From NCBI GenBank assembly GCA_039621445.1, contig CP154956.1, forward strand, positions 80,224,474 to 80,288,473: a stretch of DNA of 64,000 bases, read 5' to 3'. The translations under genes and the position numbers were made by a program. Positions 34,701 through 45,820 of this stretch are shown here, piece by piece. Source of the stretch: Euglena gracilis. Taxonomy: Eukaryota; Euglenida; Euglenophyceae; Euglenales. Each line of letters begins with the position of its first letter. Positions within the stretch are counted from its first letter, which is position 1. Under the pieces are notes generated by a model, which did no database searches, was not told where the DNA came from, and was given only the letters and a program-made list of their open reading frames with translations.

Positions 34701-37700
34701 GAAAATTTTGAAAATTTGAAAAAGGCTATCAAAATGGCCGAAAAAACGGCCGTGTTTGGAGGGTTTTTGGGTTCTCACCTCCGCATTTTGGCTGAAATGT
34801 GCCCCTGTGGGGGTCCTTAAGAAAACCCCTGGTCGAGTCAGCACAGAATATGCAGCAACAATGGTCAAGGACTGCGAAACTCCCAGTTGCTTTGCAAAAA
34901 CAATGAGGGACTTTGCTTTACAAGTTTGAGCCAGCCTGTGTTGCTCACCACATCACTCATATTCCATACTGCATGTGTTTCTGTGCTCGACACCAACTAA
35001 TCATAATAATTATCACGCACGCAATGTGCCTCAAATGCAGGTTTTTTAATAATTTGGGAAATGACATTTTTTTTGGAGAAAACCTTTGCAACCACCTTCA
35101 TTTTCTGAAAATCTGGAATTTTTTGGGGCTTGATGAAAACCACGTTAAATGACGTCATCTTAAAACAGCTTAAAAACAGCTTTGGAATTCAGTTCCCCAG
35201 CACTTTTTGTTTGAAAACCCCTGGTGCATGCAAGATGGTTTTGGTACCATCTTAGTCATAGATTCATTTAACACCTGCGTGACCCCACCCTGCAGGGAGG
35301 GTTTTGAGAGTGGGTGGGTGGGTTGGAATGGTGCCATCAGACCCCCCCCCATATTGAAGTGGGGTGTGGCATACGTTAGTCCGGTCCGCCAATTTTTTTT
35401 TCAAGGTTTTCGGCCAACTTTGGGTGGGTTTTAAGTGGGTGGGTGAGTGGACCCCTGGGGGGGGGGGTGCATATACCCCCCCCAAAATAAGACCCTCCCT
35501 GGCCGGTCCGAGCAAAAGTCCATGAAATGGATCCCCCATAAATAAGACCCCCTGCCGGCGTGAAGCACTCGATTTTTGAAAAATAGGACATTTTGGGGGG
35601 TAAATCTGCCATTTTGGGACAGTTTTCACACAATTCAGTATATTTTCCCCCTATTTGTCTGGCGCGAAGCGTCGAATTTTTCGAAAAACTGGTATTTTGG
35701 GGGACATTTTTGGACATTTTGGGGGGTCGAAAAATTTTCCAGCAAAAAATCCATAAAATGCCCGCCCCCCCATGAATAAGACCCCCCCTCGGGCTTTCCA
35801 GCAGCCGACCCATAAAATGGACCCCGGTCTTATTTGGGGGGGGGGTTGGCGGGTTTCGAAAAGAAAAGTGGGCAGGCGGGTTTGGGCCCAGAAAAAAATG
35901 CCCACCCCCCAGGTGGCACTGCCAATGCCGGAGTGCGCGGCGACGTACCTGGTGACGGTGCAGAGCAACCTGGCCAACCACCACAGCAAGAACTTCGTCA
36001 TCAACTCCCTGTACGTCGGCCTGGGCTACGCCACGGGGCAGTCGCTGCTCGGGGTCATCAGCCAGGCCCTGCGTGAGGAGTCCCGCTACGCCCGGTGTGG
36101 GGGGGGGGAGGCGGGGGGCGTCAGGTGGCCAGGATTTTCTGTGCTCATTTGCACATTTGTGCATGTTTTTGGGCCCATTGATTACACACCGGACGCTGGA
36201 GGAGCTGCCCAGTGCCTTGTCACTGACGCATTTGTTTGGCTGTTGCAGTTGTTTTTTTATGTCCGCCCAAGTACTCATCCTTCATGGAATATACTTCCAA
36301 ATGGGGAGTACGCTGGACTCTTTTGTGTTGGCTTCAGGCTTCTGCTTGAGGGTTCGCAGTCACCCTGGTGGGGGGGGGGGGGGCTCAATTGCAGTTCCTC
36401 CAAGTTTGCTCGTGGAAATCCTAATGGACCCCGGGGGTCAGCTTGCAGGACTATTGTGGAAAACTTTTTTTCAGTGACTGGCACCAGGCTTCTTTTTTTG
36501 TCCGGTGCCGACCCCACCCCGGGGGGGGGGGGGGCCTGCCTGGGCAGGCACTCCAAATCCGACCCTTGGCCAAAGTGCCTACTCCTCTACGCGACATTTC
36601 TTCCCCACAGCTTACCAACTGTGTTTGACCGTGTGTTGAAGCAAGCTCCTCGAGCACGTTTCCGCCTGGCACGTTCTGAAAAGGGTAAAGAAACGTCCGG
36701 AACGTGTTGGGAAGAAACGTCCCTCAAAAGGGGTGACTGTTCCCACCTCCACAGTCTCCTGAATCGTCAGTTGTATTGACCGGCCCACCATTGGACAATC
36801 CAATGTATCACGCTCCGGGTCATCCCTTCGGTCTCTTGCCTTGTGGTGCCGACCCCCCCCGGGGGGGGGCTGCCTGGGCAGGCACTCAAGGGCACTTGGG
36901 ACCTCCTGGGGGTTGGTCAAAAGAAGCCTGACCGGCACACAACGCCACAACGCTGAAACGCGGAATTTTTTTCACCCCCATAGGATTTTGGGAACAAAAT
37001 CAGCCAAACATAAACACATTAACACCTCATTTCCACCTCGGTGTGCAGCGCCAGAGGAAATGTTTTTTTGGTCGGGGGACTCCGGACCATGGATTCATTT
37101 AACACTTGTGTAACCTCTCCCCAACACAAGGGGGTTTCGAGAGTGGGTGGGTGGGTTGGGGTCCAGGGACCCCCCGGGGGGGAGGGGTGCATCGTAAGTC
37201 AGGTTTCTGCCCAAACGTCGGCATTTGCGGCCCATTTTGGCTGCATTTTGGGTGGGTGGGTGGTTGACCCTCCCCAGGGTCGTGGGTTGGTGGGTTTTCA
37301 AAAAAAATGGGTTTGTGGGTTTGGGCCCGAGAAAAAGTTCCCCCCAGGAGAGCGACTGAGCGAATCCGCGCTCCGGACCCCCCCCGGGAAACGGGGTTTA
37401 GCTGGTGGCTTTTTTCCAGTGTCCAGCAAAATGGTTAGCCAGTTGACTGGTTGACCCCCCGGGGGTTTCAAGCCATGGCCTAGTTGGCTTTGCCATTTGG
37501 CTTTGTGGGTTTTTTTATTTTGACCCATCACAGGGGACTCTGGCTTTGTCCACGACTGCATTGTTGGGATTCCCGACTGAAATCAGCACCCCCCCCCCTG
37601 TGGGGGAGAGGTCCCTTGGGCCACTGGAGCGGTGGAGAAAGAAAGGTGTTCAGAAAGTGTGTTCATTTTACCACATTTTGCCCCAAGGTGTGGAAGACTG

Positions 37701-40700
37701 GGCAGCATTCCCATCATTTCGTGCCGGTGGTGTAGCACGGTGCAGGATCGAGGTCGCCAACTTTTCGCGCGCACGCCCCCACAGGTACGTCGTGCCCGAG
37801 GTGCAGTGGTACGAGCTGCTGGAGTGGGCGTTCAACTACCTCGCCATGTCGGCCCCGCTGCAGATGCTGGTCGGCTATGGGGTGGGGCTGCTCATCGCGG
37901 AGGCGCGGGAGAAGCAGCGGCCCAACAGCTGGCGGCGCTGCAACGCCGTGGCGTGGGTGGTGCGGGCGGTGTACTACCTCTTCTACTGCGGCTGGGTGTT
38001 CCTCGGCTTCTGGAAGTCGTGGGTGTGCCCGTCCGCCTCCGTGGAGATTTGGCAGTTCTGAGGATGGCACAATGAAGAAGTTATTTAGTTGACAGCTTTA
38101 GTTGACCTAATTTTGGGAAATGGATTGTTCTCAATTTGCTTTAAATGCATAAGTATTTTCACGAAGCTTGTTGTCAGATGTCTCCCTGCCCTGTTTTCAG
38201 TGCTGTAAAAATTGACGCCAGCAAATGTCTTCCATATTGCCACACTTGACGCCGTCGTTCCCTCTTTTACTGATTTTGCGCCCTAAGGAGCTGCTCTTGA
38301 ACGAGTCGATGGGACTCGGCCTCACGGTCGTTGGATTACATACCCATGTTTTTTTGCGAGTGCCAGGATGGTTGCAAAGAGATTGTTTCCATTGTGTTCC
38401 CTGCTCAGGTGTTCATCACCGGGGTCCTAGTGGAGGCGTTGTTGTTCATCATGTGTGCTTCGCCTTGGCACTGTGTACGAGAGTGCATCTTGGTTTTTCT
38501 TTCCTAAATGACCTGTCCTCGGTGTAATTAGCTTGCACCTCTGGTTGAACGCTGGGATAGCACCTCACATCCCAGAGGGCAACACCTTCCCGAGAAATGA
38601 CCCGAGAATGAATGGTCTGGCAGGTTGGGTCGCAGGTGATGGGGCGATGCTGGCGAACGGTTGGGTCCAAGGACAGGGCGACCCAAGTGCCAGAGGCTTC
38701 ACCTGCAACATTTTCCCTGGGTTTAGCAAAGACATAATGTTGAATTTCTCTCTTAAAAAAATTCCATCAGCTTCGTTGTTGTGCATCAAGCCAACGCAAG
38801 CGAGCATGTGCAATGCACACAAACATATACAGACATGCAAACACGTGCACGCACGCACATGCGCACACAATGCACGCATCAAGCATGCACTCCCAGGGCT
38901 GGACGAGAATCCCCAAAACCTGTGGGTTGTGGGTGGTGGGTGGAGGGATCCGACCCCCCCCATCCCACCTCCCGTATTTCCGGGAGCACGGATTTTTAGG
39001 TAAAGAATTTCACCAAAGGAATCTTTCTGCAGTGGGGGGGGGTCGACCCACCGGGTTGGTGTTGTTGTGGTGTTGTTGGTCTTGTTCACCCCCACCAGGC
39101 CTTCCCGTCCCGCCTTGTGCGCATCTGCCAGAACGTCCCATTCACAGTTGGATCAAGCGAGTGGAGCGGACCATGCCAGCAGACTACCTCGCCAAGGTGG
39201 GGTATCTGCATATGTTTGGGTACGGCGTCTTGTCACAGGTGTGTGGCACAATGTGTTGCATGCACAAATGCATTATGCAAAGAAAGACCAGAGGAATCAT
39301 CAATGGTTCCTGCTGGCGGGGCAATTCTTCTATATCCTTTTTCATCACTTTGGTGATAATTCTCCCAAATATAAGCCCCTCGGTCTTCCATTTGGCAGGA
39401 TTTCAACACCTTTTTTTGCATTTGTGGGGGGGGGTTACCTGGGCAGAAGAATCAAATCCAGAGACCAAACCTTTTTGGATTTTCTGATACATTCTTGTAG
39501 TTCTTTTCCTGCAAATCCACCAATCTCCAGCCAAATTTCAGTTGTGAACCAGTTTTTGGGAAACCATGTCTTATTTACTGCCAAATATACATGGAGAATG
39601 AAAACATGGAAATGTTTTGAATTCGCCAATCCATGCTGCTTGTGCGGTGTGTGTCGGCATGAGAGAGGGTTGTACATCTGGTCGCCAAGTCAAAGCCGTC
39701 GGGGTTTTGATATGGGGGGCGTATCGTGGCGAGTGGGAGGTTATCTGGGTGATTTGTTGCAGTTTTTTCTTTTGGTTATTCGAGTTATTCCAAAAGATTG
39801 GTCCCATAATGTCCTTAATGTTTTTTTTTGCTAATTTCTATCTCAGCCGCCGCCGCCCCCTCTGTTTTAAGCTAGCCCTTTTCCACCACGAAAAAATCCT
39901 TCTGGAATGGTCCCCACCCCGTGGCACACAATCTCAAATGCCCCCCCCCAACTCTTTGGGTGTTTGCAAAACAAAAGGCACCGTGTGAGGCAACACTCCC
40001 GTCCCTCGATCATTTCGGTGTGGCGGACTCGCCTGCTGCCCGCGCAGGTGGAGGAGGTGGGCGACTCGCAGGAGATTGCCAAGCACCAGCTTGAGCTGCG
40101 ATGCCACGCCCCATTCTTTCCTTTCGGCATCCACCCCCTTTTTGTGTGATGACTGCAGTCCAAAACGTTAAACCCCTGCCCGCATCTCAGTGCACATCTT
40201 TGGTCCGCAGTTTTGACCCCTTAAACCCCCAAATAACCTGGCGGGGTCCTTACTCCGGGGGCCGAATAACCTGGCGGGGGGGGGCAGGGCCAAAAGTTGG
40301 TTCCAATAACCTGGCACCCCGCCAGGGTATTTGGGGGGGGGGTCAGGGGGTGCGCACTCATTTTGGGCACCACCTGGGATTTGTTCATTGTAAAATGGCT
40401 TTTGGGGGGCTTTTTTGGACACTGCTTTCGGGTCCTCAGGGGTGTGGCATTTATTTGGGCACTGCGCATTCAAATGAGGGGTGCCCCTTAAACCCCCCCA
40501 AAAGTAAGACCCGGGTCTTATTTTGGGGTCTGTTGTTGGGAACCGCCAGGGGGGGGGGTCTTATTTTTTGGGGGTCTTATTTTTGGATTTTCTTGACCGA
40601 CCCAGACCCGAAAAATAAACATCATTTTTCAGGTTGCCAAAAACCTTAAAAATTTTCCTTCGGTGCTTCGCGCCATGTGTAAATTGGTGTATGTTGACAT

Positions 40701-41080
40701 TTAGCATGTTTTTTTGCACTTCAACAATTTGAAAATTTTTGAAATTTCATCATTTTTGTGTGTGAAATTGGGGGGCTTTGGTAATTTTCCAGGAAAAATT
40801 TTCACCGTCGTCGGCGATTCACGCCGTCAGGGGGGTCTAATTTTTGGATTTTTGCTCGGTCGCCCAAGGGGGGTGTTATTTTCTGGGGGGGTTAATTCAA
40901 CAAAACATGATTTTGGGGAGCGCCGGTGTTTGGAGGGGACCACCGCAGGGCCTGCTGACCCGTATATTGGGCCCGCGGCGGTCGGCGACTCCCGAGACCC
41001 CCGCGCCGGCGGACCCGCCTGAGGCGCCGCCGGACGGGTTGCGGTCAGCCCACACACCGCTGTCTGCCACAGTTCTGGGG
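28764..41080 (+). CDS. Multi-pass membrane protein, family unknown, partial model
   Basis: ATG 28764 sits in GCCATGG and starts an acidic N-terminus (MASTESRQAHLRDELEADFE). Firm exons: about 29243-29380 (helix GVAAFLAGGLVLEGLMYLIS), a segment near 29790-29887 (FFFIPFGVLVLCTWFW), about 30160-30232 (FLVGGTFVTSCVCIAQMML), 31004-31168 (NQT, NGT and NIT glycosylation sites, then a hydrophobic stretch), 35913-36094, 37785-38022, 38288-38326, 38409-38474, perhaps 39099-39146, 40048 onward (VEEVGDSQEIAKHQLEL) and 40949 onward (Pro-rich). Phases agree from 31168 to 39146. In total about eight or nine hydrophobic segments lie around one glycosylated loop, suggesting a channel, transporter or receptor at a membrane. 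I do not recognise the family. Exon 37785 could read through to a TGA at 38059, but splicing at 38022 continues one hydrophobic helix smoothly. Joins in 28860-31000 and the 3' end are uncertain. Confidence 0.55.
32171..32212. repeat. Two adjacent palindromes
   Basis: ACGGTGTG-TGG-CACACCGT is followed at once by TGCACACTG-TGCA-CAGTGTGCA. They lie a few hundred bases upstream of the pogo-like element, near the repeat copy in which it inserted. Confidence 0.75.
32925..34388 (-). CDS. Pogo/CENP-B-type transposase, intron-containing, incomplete
   Basis: From ATG 34388 the frame runs about 260 codons. It includes a helix-turn-helix-like region (SPGEAQQVQDAAKKLR, then GTVAAIARGVVARTRP), W-containing segments, and the catalytic first-Asp strand FNGDEHCVLLGPNRKWTWHP. 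Splicing at CTCACTG|GT and TTATTAG|AT then gives GEGNLIKLQMIWQGST, and a further GT-AG intron joins ASHFQ to NKDTFARLCDELILH, as in pogo-type DDE domains. The last exon ends WDATGIPRSLWADV..., with a stop at 32925. No segment matching the second catalytic Asp (LLLDN-like) was found between about 33060 and 33320, so the enzyme is probably inactive. Family assignment rests on motif order, not a database search. Confidence 0.6.
34394..34437. repeat. Perfect 18-bp stem hairpin
   Basis: TTGACTCCTGTGGTTCCT, an 8-nt loop, then AGGAACCACAGGAGTCAA. It sits just upstream of the transposase ATG on its coding strand and overlaps the acceptor-like CTCCCACAG. Confidence 0.9.
35257..35480. repeat. Repeat copy starting CATAGATTCATTTAACAC
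   Basis: It resembles the delimited element at 37088-37370: the same start, GAGAGTGGGTGGGTGGGTTGG, and GGGGTGCAT. Its tail appears displaced to 35845-35912, where GGGTTTGGGCCCAGAAAAA runs straight into the splice acceptor of the exon at 35913. The sequence between is filled with AATAAGACCCCCC motifs. Confidence 0.55.
35480..35860. repeat. Dispersed AATAAGACCCCC motifs
   Basis: Several copies of a short motif (AAAATAAGACCC, ATAAATAAGACCCCC, ATGAATAAGACCCCCC and the complement GGTCTTATTTGGGG) are interspersed with GGCGCGAAGCGTC (35661). The same motif recurs at 40440-40600 and, as AAATATAAGC or AAATATAAACCCCC, at 42620-42870 and 54195-54290. Confidence 0.6.
36485..36930. mobile_element. Nested hAT-like element with 12-bp inverted ends
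   Basis: CAGGCTTCTTTT at the left and AAAAGAAGCCTG at the right are perfect inverted repeats. Flanks are ACTGGCAC (36477-36484) and ACCGGCAC (36931-36938), one mismatch in eight. The interior has GGTGCCGACCCC and TGCCTGGGCAGGCACTC, shared with 27724-28042. Confidence 0.78.
37088..37370. mobile_element. Nested MITE, duplication CTCCGGAC
   Basis: CTCCGGAC occurs at 37080-37087 and 37371-37378. The ends CATGGATTC and GAATCCGCG pair imperfectly around GGATTC. A related copy begins at 35257. Confidence 0.75.
38893..39110. repeat. GC-rich hairpin repeat ending at a possible splice acceptor
   Basis: It has the family layout of 14902-15160: GGGCTGGACGAGAATC, GTGGGTGGTGGG, CCGTATTTCCGGGAGCAC, GGGGTCGACCC, then CCCCCACCAGGCCTTCCCGTCC. 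The CACCAG|GCCTTC within it is the acceptor used in the model for exon 39099. Confidence 0.45.
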
Positions 41081-41099
41081 GGGGGGGGTTCAGGGTCAT

Positions 41100-41850
41100 C
41101 CTCGAGAGAACCTGAATCGTCTTTTGACTTTTTGGAGCGTTGCTGCAGCAGCCATGCACAATTTTGGCTCAGGCCAGCCACAACAGCAGCCCCAATTTTC
41201 GAAGTCGGAAAATTTTTGTTGGGAAAAGTGGCCATAAGGGCCCGAAGGGTTTTTTTGATGTTCTTTTTTATGTGTACTCCGTGCATATTTTTTTAGAAAA
41301 AATAATGAGTTTCATTTTTGCCTTGAGGCGTGGAGGCTGCCATGGACAACAGGCACGGCAAACGCGGGAGGATAGCCTGCTGCACACCGCGTGCTGGAGG
41401 CAGGCTCTGCACTCCGGTACCAGGAACCTCCTCTCTTTCCAGTCCCGCTTCATTCCCAACTCTGCCAGTTTCCCGCCGACACACTGACCCACTCACCTCT
41501 CTGCTTCCGGCTTTGTTTTTGGCGTCCTCTTTTCAATTTCACAAAAAAATCATACTTCTGAGGTAACTGCTTTGTTGCAACTGTTGCTGTTGCTGCTGTT
41601 TTGTATTTTGCAATGACAGGCTTTTGGTTGGTTTCGGGGTTTCCAGTTATTTAACTCGTTTCGTTTTTCCAGATGCTAGTTTCTTGCTTGTTGTTTTTGG
41701 TCATTTGATTCGATGTGAAATCATACCCTGTCGAGGTCAAGCCTGGGGGACCAGACACCTGCAAATCCGGTGAACGCCGACACCATTTTCTCCAGAGCCT
41801 GACCCCCCCCCTCCGTGTCCTGCCCACACCTCCCTCGGTCTCTGTTTCCC
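41100..41850. other. No secure gene
   Basis: A block at 41330-41480 is exon-like in composition and open in more than one frame, but no family or phase-compatible partners were recognised. Confidence 0.3.
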
Positions 41851-41853
41851 AAC

Positions 41854-42210
41854 CAGGCCTTTACTTGAGGGTTTGCAGTACCCCCTGGGGGGGGGGGGCT
41901 GGACTACAGCAAGTCGAAATTTGGCTAGTGGGAATTCTAGTGGACCCCCCCCAGGGGTCAGCTAGGGCAAGCCAGTGGAATACTTTTTCCAGTGACCAGC
42001 GCGAAGCGCCGAAAAAATTTTGGGAACAGAATCAGCCAAAACCCACATTAAAACCTCATTTCTACCTCGGAGCGCCGGAGAATTTTTTTTCCGAGTCGGG
42101 GGGGGGGACCCCGGATCCCCCCCAGGGGGTCTGCCTAGTCCATTTTTTTCCAGTGGCTAGCAAAATAGCCGGCCAGTGGACCCGCCCCAGGGTCTTTAAG
42201 CAATGGCCAG
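41854..42210. mobile_element. hAT-like MITE, duplication TTCCCAAC
   Basis: TTCCCAAC occurs at 41846-41853 and 42211-42218. The 357-bp interior matches 54574-54953 in order: a C-run/G-run pair, CTGGACT, AAATTTGGCTAGTGGG, TTCTAGTGGACCCC, TCCAGTGACC, the hairpin GCGCGAAGCGC, AGAATCAGCCAAAACC, then CTAGTCCA. Terminal repeats CAGGCCTTTACTTGAGG / CTTTAAGCAATGGCCAG are imperfect. Confidence 0.85.
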
Positions 42211-42619
42211 TTCCCAACTGACTAGCACAGCCCACTCTCCACTGCCCTTTCACCTTTGGAGCCTGTTGCCGCCTTTGGGGTGGCCCCTCTTTGCTATCCT
42301 CTTTCCGCAAACAGTTCCTCGGCAGGGCGTCAGGCGACGAGGGGAGCTTTCACCCTTCACAGGGGAAGAAATTTTCAAAACCGCAGAAAATGAAAAAAAA
42401 AATAAAAGTGTGTATCTTGGGGTGAATTCATGTGCATTTTGATAAATTCCTGTGGGTCCGCACCCTCCCTTCCCCTGGGTTCTGAAAAAAAACCTCTTCC
42501 GCATTCCGTGGGCCAATTTGATCGACCTACCGTCACCTATCCAAACCCCGCAAATCGGCCAAAAAGTCTTGAAGAGCTCAGGCGGTTGGTTTTGGGTTCC
42601 AGCTGGGGTGGTTGAAAGT

Positions 42620-42880
42620 TTGTCCTCTATAAGCAACCCCCCAAATACAAGCAACCTTTTGGCCGATTTTTGGCCGACGCCCAAGTGCAAACAACCTCCA
42701 AATATAAGCATCCTCTGACAGGACAATATGAAGGAATTTTCATTAAAATGGCAAAAAAAAAACAGCAGAAACTGGTGAAGATTCCTAATATAAGCAACCC
42801 CTAAATATAAGCAATCCCTAAATTTAAGCAATCCCTGGAGCCGATTTTCAGAAATCCAAATATAAGCAAACCGTTGCTTA
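42620..42880. repeat. AAATATAAGCAAC-type short repeats
   Basis: At least seven copies of AAATA(C/T)AAGCAA(C/T)C or close variants occur in about 250 bp, spaced irregularly and separated by CCCC or CCT. Confidence 0.75.
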
Positions 42881-42889
42881 CATTTGGTG

Positions 42890-45800
42890 ACTTTGGTGGG
42901 GGTACCCCCAAAGTCTGTTGCATTCTTGCCAATTTTGAATGGACCGAGGGGGAAACAAAGTGTTTTTTGCTTTTTGGGGGCTAAAATTTCACGTGGATGA
43001 TCGTGATGGCAATTGTGGCGACAGCAAGCACTTTGGTCAATAGTTTAAGTATGGCCCGCTAAAATCCAAAATGGGCCACCTGGCTCCATCAAACATGTGA
43101 AGAGCTCAGCACTTCGCAAAACCTGGTATCCCCCCACCCCCACCCCTGTCCTTGACCACAGTGGGGGAGAGGGACCCCCCCCACATGCCAAGGGGAGTTG
43201 AAACATCCGCCACCACCATGGGTATTTCTTTTGACCCTGACCCTTTCCCCCTGAAAGAAGTGTCAAACATAGTCATTGTGTTTGAGGTGTGTGTTTGCTG
43301 GTGGCCCAGCCAGCAGGTTCGGTCCCGCCTGGCCCGGCTGCTCGGCAGCCCAGCCTCTTCGGAAATTTGCATTAATTGGCTTCGTTTTGGAAATGTTTGG
43401 CATTTCACCATTTTTGGGGGCCCAAAAACGACGCAAGTTTGGTCTAAAATGTCCATACCTCGTGCCAGGCAAAGAGTTACGGGAAAGTCAAATTATGGGC
43501 ATATGGGGCGTTTTGGGGGCTTTGTTTCCAGGTTGGGCGTGTTTTAAGGGCTTCATTGAACGCCCAAAATATTTTCTTTTGTTTTGCTTTATTTTTATTG
43601 TGATTTTTTTGGTCCAGAACAGGCAAAAACTATGTCGGAAAGTTTTGTGAAACGTGCTGTGGATTACAAGCAATGATTTTGTCTAGCTGTGGAGTTATCA
43701 GGAAAGCCAGCCAGATTCTGTTAGATAGGCCTTGCGCAGGCTTGAGTTCTCTCATTAGGCCTTTTTAATGATTTGGCATCAGTGGGTGGGCCACCTGCAT
43801 TTGTGGTCAAATACACGAACTGGAGTTATGTGAGGAATGCTGACCCCATAATCCTCTCAACTAACATAGACGGCTGGGAAGGAACTTTTCATGCAAAATC
43901 TTCAGGCTGTTTAATTTTCAATGATTTTGTTCCGGCGAGAGCGGAACAAAGTTGCAATTGACAGGTGCGGTCCAATGGCCAACCAGAGCTGCCCGTTTGT
44001 TTTCTCTTACTGAAGGAGGTGAACGCATACCTAGCCCAAGGTTTGGTGTTTCAGGTTTCAAGGTGCATATGGCATCTGGGCCAACCCGGAGGGGGCAACC
44101 CACAGAAAGGTCAGTTTTTCTTCCGACGGTTTGTGCTGTGTGTTACAGCGGTTTTTGACAAATCTTTGCCAAAGAAATGCGCAGAATGTTATTTTGGATC
44201 GATTTGGGAAGATGAATCTTCGGCCCAGCGCAATGCCACTGTTCAGGTGGGGGTCTCCCCCTCCCCGACCCGTGGGAGTTCCGGGGCCCCCACGAAATTT
44301 GCATCTTATATATTATCTATCTATCTATCTATATATATATTATATATATAATATATATATATATATCCATCCATCCATCCATCCATCCATCTATCTATCT
44401 ATCCATCCATCTATCTATCCATCCATCTATCTATCTATCTGTCCGTATGTTGTCTTATGTGTAATACTGAACCTCCCAATAACTTGGCTTTACCTCCCAT
44501 TCCTTGGTTTTTCATAGGCTCAAACTACGGATGTGCTGAGGTGTGGGAGCAGGCAAATGCTATTTTAACCTGCATTTAACGTGTGTTTCAATGGTTTCTC
44601 AGCCAGGTTGCTCGCGTCAGCTTCTGAAGCTTTCTGAAAAGTCAAGTTCAGTTTGAAGTTACAATTCAAATCTGATTTCAAGCTCACAAGGGTTGGCACC
44701 ACAGTGCTGTACTGCACTTTGAACCTTTCTTTTTTGCTCGCAAATGGCCAGTTGATCCCCTTTTCTCTGCAGCATTGTTCCCTATTTGTTTCAAATGCAC
44801 TGCGTCAAACCTCAAACTGGAGGTGTTAATGATGACGCCCAAATCATGCCTTTCTGAACTGTGCTGACCCCTTCGCCTGTTTTCGCGAATTTTTTGTTTA
44901 AAAAAAACCAGTGGCATTTTAACAGTTTATTTTTGTATTTGGAGATTTCATCGGCCAAAGTTGGTGGTGGAAAGGCTGAATTTTAAGGGGTGTAACCGAC
45001 TCCCAGCTGCCAGCTGGGAGCTGCTCGCCGAAAGAAAAAAAAGAGGTGCTGGCAGGCTGATCCCGGTGAAGGAATGCTAGAGATACCCTGCTAAGGCCCA
45101 GTGACTGCTGGCTGCTGCCCAAAAAGCTCCTGGGCACTCAGCCAAGGCACTCCGGCGCCCGAACCCAGAAAGGAGCTTTTTTGTTGTCCCAATCTTGAGC
45201 CTTCGAACCCTCCCCCGCAGACCCCCACGGGGGTAGAACCTGCCTGACACCACCCCTCCCCGGGGTGACAGGGTGGGGTCCCAGTATAAGAAGGAAGAGG
45301 GTGTCCCCTCCTGGAGAGGGGGACCGAGGCCAAAGCCATTCTTGGGGACCATGGAGCCAGGTGTGCGCTTTCTGGGCTGCTGGCCACCCCAGTAACCCAC
45401 CCCAAGTGAGAAGGAATCATAACAGAACAGGAGTGCAAAAAATGAGATTGGATCAGATTTTGTTTCCGAGTTTTAAAGTTGTTTACAGAAATCCATCAAT
45501 TTTGGGCAATTTTTCATGCTGTCTTCTGTGCCCCCAAAAACTGGTAAAAAGATCCATTTCCACTGATGAGATCTTCTTCCCTGCTTCCCTGGACGGTGCA
45601 GCATCTTTTGTCTGAAAATTTGTTTCTAAATTGCTTCTTGACAGGTCGGAAGGAGACAGTCATTCGGGGGTCAAGAAAAAAAATTACATATTTTCAATCA
45701 ATCTGTCAACCATCCAGAGAGTTCATCAAACCAAAAGGTCAAATTTTTCTTCTGGGTGTGAATGATCCAAAATAACTTTTTATGTATCTGTCAAAATTGT
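42890..45800. other. No recognisable gene; repeats and simple sequence
   Basis: Fragments such as GGGAAAGTCAAATTATGG (about 43480) resemble 51130 and 52995, suggesting another dispersed family (agtta/ccggg-aaa-gtcaaa, then TTTTAAGGGCTTCA). A frame near 43773-43960 looks peptide-like but has no splice support or family. Confidence 0.35.
44310..44440. repeat. TCTA/TA/TCCA microsatellite
   Basis: (TCTA)n passes into (TA)n, then (TCCA)n and alternating TCTA/TCCA blocks. Confidence 0.95.
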
Positions 45801-45820
45801 TTCTCTTTCCGCTTTGGCAG

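Larger units (their letters stand above)
36335..37482. mobile_element. Composite hAT-like element, duplication GTTGGCTT
   Basis: GTTGGCTT occurs at 36327-36334 and 37483-37490. The left end CAGGCTTCTGCTTGAGGG and the right end TTTCAAGCCATGGCCTA match the ends of the MITEs at 41854-42210 and 54574-54953. The length of 1148 bp against about 370 bp in its relatives is explained by two later insertions inside it (36485-36930 and 37088-37370). Confidence 0.75.
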
